Below are positions 11,501-22,329 of a stretch of 64,000 nucleotides of DNA, piece after piece. The stretch spans positions 1,809,138 to 1,873,137 of the forward strand of contig JAJEKV010000071.1 of the NCBI GenBank assembly GCA_021234155.1, given 5' to 3'. A model generated the notes under the pieces. It was not told where the DNA came from. It did no database searches and saw only the letters and a program-made list of their open reading frames with translations. The DNA comes from Isoetes taiwanensis (lineage: Eukaryota; Streptophyta; Lycopodiopsida; Isoetales; Isoetaceae). Every line of letters begins with the position of its first letter. Position 1 is the stretch's first letter. The translations under genes were made by a program, and so were the position numbers.

Positions 11501-14079
11501 AGAAAATTGTAATCATAATTGAAAAATAAGTCCCAAGGGAAGTATTCCGCTAAACTGTAGCACAAGCTAATCAGCAAACAAAAAATAAATGGGACATGCC
11601 AGACTTGCATAGCATTTGACACTGAAATAATGGCATGACAGAAGAAGCAAAGGCAGTGATGGAGACATATATAATGCATGAATTTGCCTGCCATGCTGTT
11701 AGTCATCCTTATGATTATATTCTGCTATACATGTTTGCTATGGTATGGGTTTAACTGACTACAGCTATGGACATTTGGATAGTAGAGGCACACACAGTTC
11801 GGAGCACAGTTGCAGCAGATCTGCATTGCAGATGAGTTTGTATGATAAAAATAATAGCACATTCGTAGCATGACATAAAATCTTAAGAAAGAAAGACACA
11901 AAGATTTATTAACGTCTACGTAAGACCCGAAGGGTCTATGAGACCATAACACAAACAGAGTTCAAGACCTCCAGGAGGAAAACCCTCCTGTTATCTAAAG
12001 TATAGAAACAAATGAGTTTAACAAGTAAAAATCTAAAAATCTGCTCAGGTAGGGATTGATGGAGATAGCCCATTCGTTTCTGTGATTGCTGCAAAATAAT
12101 TCATAATACTCCTTCTTGGCTTGCTTTGATGCTTGATTATCCAACAGGTTAAGGATTGATAGGCCAACAGTTTACAACAAAGGGATATGCTGTTGGAAGA
12201 CATGGAAAGGAAGATTTGTTTGACATGTGTGGGAGATTATAAGGCTATAATAATGTACTCCATAATTGTTGCTAGGGTCCATTTATGCATTGTAACCAGG
12301 CGAGTGACATACGAGTGGCGAAGCCATGAGTATGCCGCTGCATCGAGCTCCTTTGGGCCCTGGCAACGGTTATGGAACACAATAAACACCTCTGATTCAG
12401 ATTATGTTTCTATATATAACAGTTAATGTGCATATAATTGGTAGAAAAAAAGAAAATGTGATAGAATTGATAAAATAATGTCAATCAAATGTTTATTATG
12501 GTATAAGATTGGAGAAATATGAAACATAAAGATGTAATCTGAGCCAGGACACAAACTGTGGGAGTCGGTTATTCCAGAACCATTTTCTATTATTCTACAT
12601 TCTCTATTATCCAGCCAACCAAGAAACTTATCGAGTTCTATGAAATCACATTACTGTCATACTCACGTAGCAGCTTTTTTTTCTTCTTTGTTACATGCAT
12701 GGTCAACTGTCGCCTAAGCTTTTAAAAAGCTCTCTTCTCTTTTGGTCTTGCATCAACTCTTTCTGTCCTCCTTTGGGGTTTATATGGGGAATGCTTAACC
12801 TCAAACTTTACTCCTATTTTACCTGACATGGTTGTAGAGCTGCTATCATATTATTATGGTTCCCTTTCAGGCTCTATTTCTCTCTCTTTCAAGGAGCCTT
12901 ATGGATTGACTTATGCCACTCATTATCATCTATGCTACATGTTAGCCAGTATATCTCACACGTAAATATGTAGGAACATTTTTAAGTTCTTGAATTTAGT
13001 CCCGATGAAGTTATAAATACGCATTCTGAATGACATTTCATTCTTGTATGCGAATGTCCATAATGGTGGCTTATTGTCTCAAAGAATGGTGTATTATGGA
13101 ATGTATAGTGACTGCTATCAAGCCATGGGAAACTAGCTGTTTATTAGGGCTTCTTGCTTTCACAGCACTTCATTTCATGGTCACTTTAAACTTATTGATT
13201 ACTAAATGGTCTTAAGAAGTTTTATAAAATGGAATTACGAACCAGGGTTGAACTCTCACATCTCTTGTCTGGAATTATGCTAGCATAGAACTAACTTATT
13301 TGGCTTGTGTGGCAGGAGGAAAGCGGCAAATTAGTCTGAGTGTGTATTGATAAGAATATAACATTTATTATATTCTTTTGATTTGCAGATCGGACAGGTG
13401 CTGTAGAAGTAGGTGAAATGGTGAGACGGCAGCGCAATGCCCCAATAAGTGAATTTAAAGTCACTCCATATAAGCACCTTCGTGTATGGGAAGTACATGG
13501 AGTCGGTTTGGAACGTTTTACACAGATGACTAACTGGGAGTGAGTATTTTTCCTAAAGGGTTCATACACAAAATAGATTTGGATGTCACATCCTCCAAGA
13601 AGGCACATGTCCCTATTAAACCTGAGGAGACATATGCTGAGGCCATTTCCTTAGATTTTTGTTAGGTTTCTAAATCCAGTTTGCTCCAACTTTAAAATAT
13701 GCACTTGTTGGTCTGAAAGGGTAGAAGAAATGGTCTCAGGCAATATAAGCACCATTGCTTTCACTTTCCCATTGTCTCGTTTTTATGACTTGTTTCTTGT
13801 TTATATAATCGCAGGTACCTTGAAGCTGTTCAGAGGTTTCAACGTGTCCTGGACGTAAGTGGAGTAAATGCTGCTTTGAAAAGAAGTGGAATTCAAGAAG
13901 GTGATACGGTGGTCGTTGGTCAGGTAAAACCAAAATTATGATCATTCCTTTGTCTGCACACAATTACAAAACTTCTGGTTTATATGCAGAGAGAGTTTGT
14001 CTGGCATGATTCAAACGATGTCATGAATGCTGGAGAATGGGAAAGAGGGTACCGAGGCATAAAAAAGTGGCCTCATTAA
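8516..14079 (+). CDS. OBGC: Chloroplast Obg-type GTPase (ObgC/CPSAR1-like), seven exons
   Basis: Exons are 8516-9792, 9969-10242, 10521-10809, 11203-11253, 13389-13539, 13815-13923 and 13990-14079. All junctions are GT-AG and keep phase, giving 746 residues. Plastid Obg proteins are essential GTPases of chloroplast ribosome biogenesis and thylakoid development. Residues 1 to about 270 hold a Ser/Arg-rich transit-peptide-like start and an acidic linker. The Gly-rich Obg fold follows ([31 protein letters not shown]). The G domain has G1 GVPNAGKST near residue 442, the NYPFTT switch, G3 DLPGL and G4 NKMD, and a C-terminal OCT domain ends the protein ([22 protein letters not shown]). The frame is open to 8408 but only by a TTG, so the ATG at 8516 is preferred. 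The 51-nt exon 4 is the least certain. Intron 4 (2.1 kb) carries a LINE-A remnant. Confidence 0.92.
11884..12000 (-). mobile_element. LINE-A 3'-end remnant in ObgC intron 4
   Basis: On the minus strand the sequence GGTCTCATAGACCCTTCGGG, TCTTACGTAGACGTTAATAA and an AAGAAAG-type tail match the 3' terminus of the other LINE-A copies (CCCATA, hairpin, GGACGATAAAA, microsatellite). The hairpin has its own paired sequence, AGACCC-TTC-GGGTCT. The extent of the body beyond 12000 is unclear because the copy is strongly diverged. Confidence 0.6.
12001..13388. other. Remainder of ObgC intron 4
   Basis: This is AT-rich intronic sequence with no exon that keeps the ObgC phase and no recognisable domain. 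It ends at the acceptor GATTTGCAG. Confidence 0.6.
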
Positions 14080-14651
14080 CCATTTTTTGTTTGGCTTCAT
14101 GTACAGAGCACTGTTATATTAACTGTAATATATTTCTAACCTGGAACACAGAGAATAATTAAGAGCGAATGTTAGAACTAAGCAATAATTGTTTAACCAA
14201 AGGACATCAGATTTTACTGCCAAATAATCTAATTTGTTTAACAAGAATATCAGGGATAATGACACACCCTGCATTATGGTCTGTGGAGGCATTTATAATC
14301 TAGGCCTATAATCTTGTGGAGTCCCCTTTACTACGTCTAGAAGATGGGCATTAAGGAACCACCAATGGAGTATTTGTTGATGAAGGATTGGTACGTATTT
14401 GTTGATTTTAACATTAGCCATACTAAGTTTCTTGCTTTGCCAATTGGAATGTATTAACGAAGCAAAGCAAAAGATTGCTAAAAAGGTGAATATCATCCAC
14501 CAAACTTGAGACGAAAGAAAAGTAGCTGAGCGGTAATTACGTCACATGAACTTGACTTGGGTGCAAAGCGATAATGAAAAGCAAGCAAGGTGCATTCTTA
14601 TTTAACAGAGGTGGAATTGATGGATCATCACCAAACTCATTTCCAGAGGCC

Positions 14652-14658
14652 TATAAAA
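14652..14658 (+). promoter_or_regulatory. TATA box of the germin-like gene
   Basis: TATAAAA lies 39 bp upstream of the germin-like ATG. Transcription would start about 30 bp downstream of it, near 14682, leaving a very short 5' UTR. Confidence 0.65.
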
Positions 14659-14696
14659 GAGACTCTGGTCTGATGAAATAAACAGCTGCAAGTGCA

Positions 14697-15344
14697 ATGG
14701 TATTGGCAGCAGATAATTTGCTTCTGTTCTTGGGTGTTTTAGTAGTGGCCATGGCTGTGGCAACCGAGGCAGCAGATGAAGATCCCCTGCAAGATCTATG
14801 TGTGGCAGATCTAAGCAGCCAAGTAAAACCCAATGGCTTTGTCTGCAAGGCAAATCCAAGACCAGAAGATTTTGCATTCAAGGGGTTAAGATCGAAAGCA
14901 ATGCTGGATAGTGCAGGGTTTAATGCTACACCTGCATCGGTGTTACAATTTCCAGGACTCAACACAAACGGAATGTCAGGAAACAGGGTTACTCTTGCTC
15001 CTGGAGCTACCAATTCATTGCATATCCATCCCCGTGCAACAGAGCTTCTGATTGTCCAAGAGGGCACTGTGGAGGCCGGATTTGTCACCACCGGAAACAA
15101 GCTTTTTTCCCAGATCCTCCTTCCCGGTGACCTCTTTGTTATCCCTAAAGGCCTCCTCCATTACCAGTACAATGTTGGTAAGGTCCCGGCTGCAGTTTTT
15201 GCTTCCTTCAATTCCCAGAACCCGGGTACCCTTCGGCTCCCTGTCGGCGTATTTGGATCTGGGTTGAGCACTCCTTTGTTGCAGGTAACTTTTGGGCTTG
15301 ATGCTAAAATCATTGAGCAGCTCAAACACAGATTTGCAACTTGA
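14697..15344 (+). CDS. Germin-like protein (secreted cupin)
   Basis: The gene encodes 215 residues in one exon, a usual germin-like length. A hydrophobic signal peptide (LLLFLGVLVVAMAVATEA) directs it to the apoplast. The conserved Cys pair is C35 (QDLCVADL) and C50 (NGFVC). Cupin box 1 gives the metal ligands H109, H111 and E116 (HIHPRATE), and box 2 gives H155 with N159 (GDLFVIPKGLLHYQYN). The Mn-binding set is therefore complete. A sequon N76-A-T is present. Germin-like proteins are cell-wall oxidases, superoxide dismutases or receptor-like proteins; which activity applies here cannot be read from sequence. A TATA box lies just upstream and nothing is broken. Confidence 0.95.
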   Translation: MVLAADNLLLFLGVLVVAMAVATEAADEDPLQDLCVADLSSQVKPNGFVCKANPRPEDFAFKGLRSKAMLDSAGFNATPASVLQFPGLNTNGMSGNRVTLAPGATNSLHIHPRATELLIVQEGTVEAGFVTTGNKLFSQILLPGDLFVIPKGLLHYQYNVGKVPAAVFASFNSQNPGTLRLPVGVFGSGLSTPLLQVTFGLDAKIIEQLKHRFAT

Positions 15345-16840
15345 GATAGGTCTTCTAGCAAAATACACTTGTTTCCATGAATTGAAAGTTATCTAAAATT
15401 GTTAAACGTTGGAAAGGAATGGAGGCCGAATATTCTTAAAGAGATTCCTTTTTCCTGGCCATGACTTCTCCACGAGCTAGGTAGCCTCAAAGGTAGTGCA
15501 ATGTTTCCCTATACAAGAAATACGGAGTGGCTTGAATTTTGGGGTGGCAGCAGTGCCGACATCGTGGAATTCAAGCCCTCGAAGTGTTTCTTGAAACGTG
15601 AAGGCATGCTGATTTAATTCTGGAAGGTCAACGTGCAGACTAGATGGATAAAATAGAGAGTAGAGCGCGTAGAATGCAAGGTAGAAGTAAAAAGCCAGAG
15701 TGCAGAACACTAAATAAAAATGAAATGAACGCAGCTTGTGATGCAAAAAAATAAACTAAAAAAACAGGGACAACATTCAATTAAAAAAAGTATGCGACAT
15801 GGTGGAGCGCGATTGTCTCTGTGGCCTTCAAGAAAAAAAGGAGCTATATAATCCAACCACTATCCTAATATGGACTCCCCCCCCAAAAAAAAGCTATATA
15901 ACCCAACCACTATCCTATATAGACTTCCATATAATCCGAGACAAGAAATTATAATGTCTTTTTGTTGTATCAAGTCTTACAATTCAATGTTGTGATTGAA
16001 CTTCATTCTAGACTACTTGGTCTTTTATGGATGTTAAAAGCACTAGTCTTATACTATTCTATAAATTTTGTAACTGAAAGCATCATGTAGAACTGTTGAA
16101 CTCTTTGTCAAATCAGCTCTAAAATTGGATAGTAAATGTAGTAAAATGTTGAAAACACACCTAAAACCCCCTTTTGTTTGGGTGCATATTCACGCAAGGG
16201 GATAAGGGGCGCCTTGGGGCATTAAGAGCTGTTAGATGGGCATATTCACAAGTTGTGCCTCGTTTTAAGCCTTGGGTGTGTTTTTTATTTACATACTCAA
16301 TGTCAGGTGTGGGCGGCGCAAGTGCTGGTCGGGTGCTGGACCCGTCACATTGTATACTTGCCACACGTCATAGGCCTTCACGCGGCATTTTTTCTTGGGC
16401 GCCAAATTCTATTGGTCGATCCGAAGCACTGGAATTTTCCACTTTAGGAATCCATGGGACTGCTGATCCATGCTGCTGATGCGAGGTGGTCACTGGAGCT
16501 GTTATCTGAAATTTGAAATTAGATTTGGCAGTTTTGGTGCTTTTCATAGCATAAATTTCATGAGTTTCTTTGCTGCACATTTTCTCTAGTTTTGGCTATG
16601 GCGAAATGAAGAGAGGCATTTTATGCATCTGTGTGCAAGACACATGTTAATTTTGATGTGGGAAACTGCTATCTAGCCTCCATTTTTTTTAGAATCAAAC
16701 TGAAAATTTCTCTAGCATTTGTTCTCGAATTGCTGATACAATTTCTCAACAATTTGCAACTGAACAATCTGTTTTCGGGATAAATGCAAGCGAATTTGTA
16801 CCATGGTAATTGGATACTCATAATTCATTATAGTTTTTTT
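15345..16840. other. Intergenic; contains a ~50-bp direct repeat
   Basis: No gene was recognised. Two imperfect copies beginning AGCTATATAATCCAACCACT (15843) and AGCTATATAACCCAACCACT (15892) lie about 50 bp apart, split by a C8/A8 run. An open frame at 16174-16479 has no recognisable domain. Confidence 0.5.
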
Positions 16841-19319
16841 TGGTGTTGATAAACAAATTGCTCTATTAGTAGACGTTGAAGCGAATGATGTGGAACAGCA
16901 GATCCCTACATCAGATCCTATACATTCAGGTAATTATTTACTTTTATAATTGTTGTTTGCTGTTACCTTAATTATTGTTTGTGCTGATGAACTGCTTTCA
17001 TATTTTGAATCTTTTCACTGTCTTAATCCTAAACCTTATGAGCAAAGTGAATCAGATGTGCAATTATTTGAGGAAAATGAATGTAATGAAGCTTTGAAAC
17101 CTTCTTTCCAAGATAATTTCTGAGATAATTCTTTTTCTTTCCTTTGAATCTTTTTTCATACATTGAGTTCTCCATCTTTAGATTCTTTTCTCCAAGACTT
17201 TGAAGGTTATGAAGGGTGGCACTAGTACAACACCCAAGAAACCCAATGTCATAAAGAACGCGAACAAGCTTCTTTGAGGGTAAGTAAGTTTTGCAATTGA
17301 TTTACTCAAACTTAAAAGTTTCATTTTACATTGGACTTCAAAAATATATTGCAGATAGTGATGCTTTTAGAAGGTATAGAGTTGAGTTAAGGAGAAAAGA
17401 GAGGTGTCTTAAAAGGAAAAGAGAACGTGCATCAAATGAAGAAGCATTGCTCAAGGATATCTCAGCACATGGAAAAAGAGAAGGTTATAAAAAAAGTAGC
17501 ACTGAGAGTGAAAAAGATTCTAGTGCAAATTCTAGGGATAGAAAAGAGATACTTCAATCTACTATAAAGTGGCTTCTTGAACTTGATCTTCCTAGCATCA
17601 AAGAAGAAACCGTAGTAAAGAGTATTGTCGATAATTTAAAAAAAATCTTTTACAACTCACAGAGTGCATTTTTCTGGATTGAGACTGATACCAGACTCAT
17701 CACATTTTTGAAAAACAAGCTCTGACTTATCAAGATGTCCATCCATAGAGCTATATGCAGAGAAATCATCCTGAAAGATTTGTAGAAAGGCATTGTCTTT
17801 CATGTAACCACTTTGTAGGCAAAAGTGCCCCACGGCGTGGTGAAAGTGGTTTTCAATTGATCTTCCGCTTTGATAGAGATTTGATTGTACCCCGAAAAAC
17901 CATCCATGAAGGAGTACATCTCATGACCGGCAACGTCTTCCAGAACTTGGTCTGTGAAGGGTAGTGGGAAGTGATCCCGTTCGGTGGCTTTTTCCAATGT
18001 GCTTGAGAGCAATTACAATTGGGCTCACCAAGAAATGCTATCATTGTTTATATTGTTAATAATAACATTAACAAATCAGCTTTCTCTAGAACTTTGTGCC
18101 TAAACAGAAAGATTGTTACAACTGCTGTAAGAAGAAGAGTAAGTGCTAAACATGGTGATGGACCATGGTCCATGTTCAAGAATAAGATTAGATGTGACAA
18201 ACTATCTTATGATGAGAGAAAACTAGTGATGGACTTTTGGAGGTATAACACAGGGATATCTCCATGTAAGAAGCATGTCATTAAGATTAATGCCTCATTA
18301 GGAAAGAAGATCTTGCATGCATTTCACTTTCTTGAAGAGACCTAGGTAATTCTTAAGTAAATTGTTCACAATGTTGAAAACTTTTTAGAATGCTGATTTG
18401 CTGCGGACTGTTCCTACAAGTAGCTTTTTATCAATACTTTGTAAGACAATATCCAAACTTTCAAATACCATTTTCAGCATTTCATGCTCTAAAGCCCCCA
18501 TATGTTAAGAAGGTAAGAGATAGAGAAACTTGCCATTGTATTTATCGATTGAGAGTTGAGACTAGACCAAAACATTCATGGTCCCAATTGCACATGCAAT
18601 TGTGATGTATGCGGTCCAAAGCCAACATGCAATGCATTTAAAGTTACATACTCTTCAACTTCTGAGCTTTGGAGAACTTTGGTATGTTTTAAGGATGAAT
18701 CAGAAGAGTGGCATCAACATAATTGTATGTTGCTGAAAATGCAAAAGACGTGGAACAAATAAGGTATCAACTTGTCCAAAAGAAAGAGATTATAAGTTGA
18801 ACCATCAAGTAGAGTGGAAGATATTTGTTAAGGTAATGCACTTGTTTTTTATATGTTCATGTGAAATATACAAGAATTCAAACTGATTTCTTATATGACA
18901 GGTTTATGAGGACAAGGTAACATTCTGCACACTTAAAATCAACTAGAAATTTTGGTATTGATAATTGCTATTCTTTTAGCAATTATTAAAATGGGGCAGA
19001 ACATAGTTGAAGAATTTGTTAAGAAAGTTGTTGAGAATGAAAAAAATGTTAAGAAGAAAAGTGTTGCTGACAAGTGTGCTGCTGATAAGCAAATTGCTGT
19101 TGAGAAGTCAAGTCAGAAGAAAAATCCAAAAGCTAAAAAGAAGGTACTATACTGCTATTGAATCGAGTATTCCAAAAATCTGGGACCGATACATGTTTTT
19201 GTCATTTATAGCAAGCTCTCAAACCTGTCAACAAGCTTGTGTACAAGGCAACACCCATACCAAAATTGTTTAAAGTTGTTGAAACTTTCCCTAATGCTTT
19301 CATTCATCATAATTATGAA
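16840..19319 (+). mobile_element. DDE-like 'DFAENY' element, copy A, left part (interrupted)
   Basis: Plus-strand exon-like frames run in order: an Arg/Lys-rich N-terminal block (17350-17725); an FW...SPCKKHVIKI block (18019-18345); QYPNFQIPFSAFHALKPPYV with a CHCIYRL motif (18420-18560); a Cys-rich block and EEWHQHNC (18690-18745); then a Lys-rich stretch and FPNAFIHHNYE, which stops at the CACTA terminus. Copy C (59388-62150) has the same order (HIKIALQTFERLKPSFV, CCCIYHLKF, EEWFDHNC, DFVPHNYIAHWQ). The protein resumes at 36307 after the CACTA insertion. Stops and shifts show that the copy is dead. A foreign gypsy RT fragment sits within it. Confidence 0.65.
17790..18035 (-). mobile_element. 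Ty3/gypsy reverse-transcriptase fragment (~245 bp)
   Basis: The minus-strand translation holds an RT segment, ATERDHFPLPF, then YSFMDGFSGYNQISI and KTTFTTPWGTFAYKV, which is the block around the first catalytic Asp in gypsy elements. Both ends stop abruptly within copy A of the DDE-like element. No other part of a gypsy element is nearby. Confidence 0.8.
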
Positions 19320-19329
19320 CACTACTACA

Positions 19330-19990
19330 GAAGAGGCCATTTGCGACATCATTTCAGACGTCGGATGCACATCCCGCACGTCGTAAATGACGTCGTCGTG
19401 GATTCGTCGCAGCGCGACGTCACGTCGCAGGTGCAATGTATAATCGACATCTTTAACGTTCCACACACGTTTCTAATATGTTCTTGCGACGTTTTATCAA
19501 TGTTGCTTATATGTTCGTGTGATATTCTCGTAACCTCGCATAATACTCTCAGAAACTGTCACATCAACGACGTGCTTTCAACGTCACCCGCGTTTTTCTC
19601 ACGTCTTTAAGATGTTGCTTGTAAGTTGCAAAAAATGTGGCAAATACGTCGCAGGAACGTCGCTGTTATGTTTCCAACATGTTCTTTATATGCTTCAAAT
19701 ACGTTGTCTTTACGTCCCAAATACGTGGCAATTATGTTTTATTCATGTGTCATTTTTATTTTATTATTTGAATGTCAAATATTTGTGGGCATGCCACGTG
19801 GCTTTTAGTAATGACGTTTAGTGACATCTTATTGACGTAAGTTAGACGTCGCTAAGCACGTTGCATTTACGTCCCTTTTTTTTATTTTTATTTTTTTTTT
19901 TTTTTAATTAATCCCATGACGTTTTCTTGCGACGCATGGCGTACATGACATGTTTTTGTTGCGAGGTATATTAGTTTTAATTAAAAAAAA
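19330..19990. repeat. CACTA subterminal repeat region, left
   Basis: The stretch is crowded with GACGTC, GCGACGT and ACGTCGC motifs in both orientations. Subterminal short repeats are the TNPA-type binding sites in En/Spm elements; that role is inferred here. It ends in a T-rich run near 19880-19905. Confidence 0.7.
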
Positions 19991-20143
19991 GGAAATTAGT
20001 ACAAAAATCACAATTATAAAGAATATTCATATATAAAAACAGAAAACCGATATATTAATATTATGTCACGTACAATAGAAATATGTCACGAAGATAATCA
20101 TATGCAAAATAAAGATACTAAATGTTAAAAGAAGTCACCATGT

Positions 20144-22255
20144 TTATAAGACATCGTATATATGCTCATCATTAGAATTTTCAGAGTGGTCATTCTCAGA
20201 TATTGCATCATCGTCACCGTCCTCATCATCATCATCCTCAACATCGTCATCATCATTATTATTGTCCTGGACAGCAGTAGAGCATTCACCTTGACGATGT
20301 AGTGCATTGTCAACAAGGGCCCTATCAAGTTCTCCAACAACATCCTAAAACATATTATAACAAGCATCCAAATATAAATGAGAAAACAAACTATACAAAG
20401 TTAAATTAAAAATATAATAGAACAAGTCAAATAAAAAGAATCACTCACCTTACCATTCGATGCTCTTGGCAAAGTACCATTAGCAATTAGCCTTCGAAAG
20501 AGCTCGGTAGCTCCAAATTCACCTGCCACTTTAATGTACTCATTTGTGGGTCGAAAGCCATATATTCTCTCCTATAGCGATATGACACGTAAGTTGAAGA
20601 GTAGGAACATAACTTTAATGACAATAAAATCTAAAAAAAAAGGAACCTACAAATCTATATATAAATGATGGTCTTCCACCAGAACCCAGGTGCGAGGGTT
20701 TACGAGTACTTCTTGTTGCTTCGGCCGTTCGTTGTGAATGCTTTTGCTGGATCCTTTGCTCGTTGCAATGCAATCTACAACCCATATAAGAAAATTAGTT
20801 GGTGATTGAGCCTTATAACAAACGAAAGCGTATTAAAGTATTTAATATACCTTGAAGTCGTTTGCACTTATATTCTCAGGTACAGGCACTTTTGACCAAT
20901 CAAGGAAGTTCTTTTTGTCCCTCTTTAGTTTCTTAATAATGTGTTTTCTTCATAAATAACAACAATTAGAATAAGCAATCTAAAATAAACAAGTATCAAA
21001 CTCATCAATAATATTTGCTTACCTTTTCCTCCTCAGATAACTACCCATCATGCGAGTTATAATTTTCCAATTGAAGTTTTTGTACTTTTTTTATAGCAGG
21101 AAATTCCCGACATAATGCCTCACGCACGTCTTCTATTTCTCGTTGGTTGTAACCTCCAGGCCACTCCCCATCTAGACTAAATATGTGAGAATTTTTTACA
21201 TCCACCAAATTGTATAACCTGTTGTAAAATAGATCGCCCCACGCATTCCTTTCTGGAATGTGTTCACTACAATAAAAAGAAAAAAGAGTGTATGAAAATG
21301 GAGATCTTCATCATCTAAACTTAGCAAAAGTTTTACACTTACAAAGAAAACCTAGGGCCTTCATCCGGTTTTTCTCGTGCATCTTGAACGACCACCTCTG
21401 ACTCATCTCGATCCTTTCGTTTCTTATGATGACTACGTGTGTCATTACCAACTCCAACATCTTAAGGTCATGCTCCACTTGATTTAGTCCTGCAAAGTAA
21501 GATATGATTAAAACATTCTTAAGAAGTGAATTGATGGCTTCCAACGATCTAAAATAGTGTGATTCAAATTAAAAAAGAAAATATAACCACCACAAAATTT
21601 ACAAAACCAAAAGAATCAAATTAATTGCATCAAAAGCATCTACTTGTCAAACAAGAGGTTTTTCAAGGTTCCTTGGTATATGCAAGTTCGTGCTTTTCCT
21701 CCTGCGCCTATCGCTTTCGTGCACGCTATTATCACTACCACGCCTTGAAGCGTCAGAACTTTCTTGTGGCATACTAGCCATAACATATGCCACTACTTGG
21801 CTAAGCATCTCAGCACTCAAACCGGCAATACAAGAAGGTGGTTGAGGTGGTTGATTGTCTTGAGGTGCTAATTGATTGCTTGGAGGTGGCCCTAAAATAT
21901 AATAATCCAGAATTAAAAACAAAAAGAAATGTCAGATTTTCATAAGCAATAACAAGAAATAAACAAGTGAAATTCATGGAATAAACTTGAGTTATGGTCA
22001 TCCACTACTCGATCATTGTTATGTGGAGGTGGTCTTCCCCCGCTACCACTGCCTCGTTGATTGCCTTGAGAATGTGGCTGCCCTGAAATGAATGTTAAAA
22101 GCCTTTAAGTAATGATAATAAATAAACAAGCCATTTGGGAGGAATTTATTGAATATACCTGGAGTGTGGTCACTCAACCGATCATTGTTTTGTGATAGCC
22201 CTCTATTCCTAGTCTTTCTATGGTCTAGACCACGAAAAACATTTTTAACAAACAT
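20144..22255 (-). CDS. TNPA-like / Transposase_24-type gene of the CACTA element
   Basis: This is a multi-exon minus-strand gene whose last exon (20344-20144) ends in TAA. Exon blocks read from 5' to 3': a Pro/Gln-rich part with AEMLSQVVAYVMASMPQES (21922-21647); SHHKKRKDRDESE and KPDEGPRFSL (21480-21340); FSLDGEWPGGYNQREIEDVR with a stop behind it (about 21250-21040); LDWSKVPVPENISANDFK (20935-20850); EQRIQQKHSQRTAEATRSTR and HLGSGGRPSF (20776-20650); FRPTNEYIKVAGEFGATELF (20572-20450); and a terminal run of Asn/Asp/Glu. The layout matches the second protein of CACTA elements, which binds subterminal repeats. Exon borders are partly guessed, and at least one stop (21048 area) suggests decay or an unseen splice. 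Confidence 0.55.
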
Positions 22256-22329
22256 GGCATGAATTATAAATAAAATAAGAAAATAACATCATTACCACGC
22301 TAGTGAGGTGCTCCTGCAGCTTGAGCTTT

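Noticed and set aside
15015-15368. Antisense frames over the germin-like gene
   Set aside because: They are frame shadows of a clearly intact sense gene with complete cupin motifs.
16174-16479. 101-residue open frame as a host gene
   Set aside because: It has no domain, no supporting splice or promoter signals and unremarkable composition.
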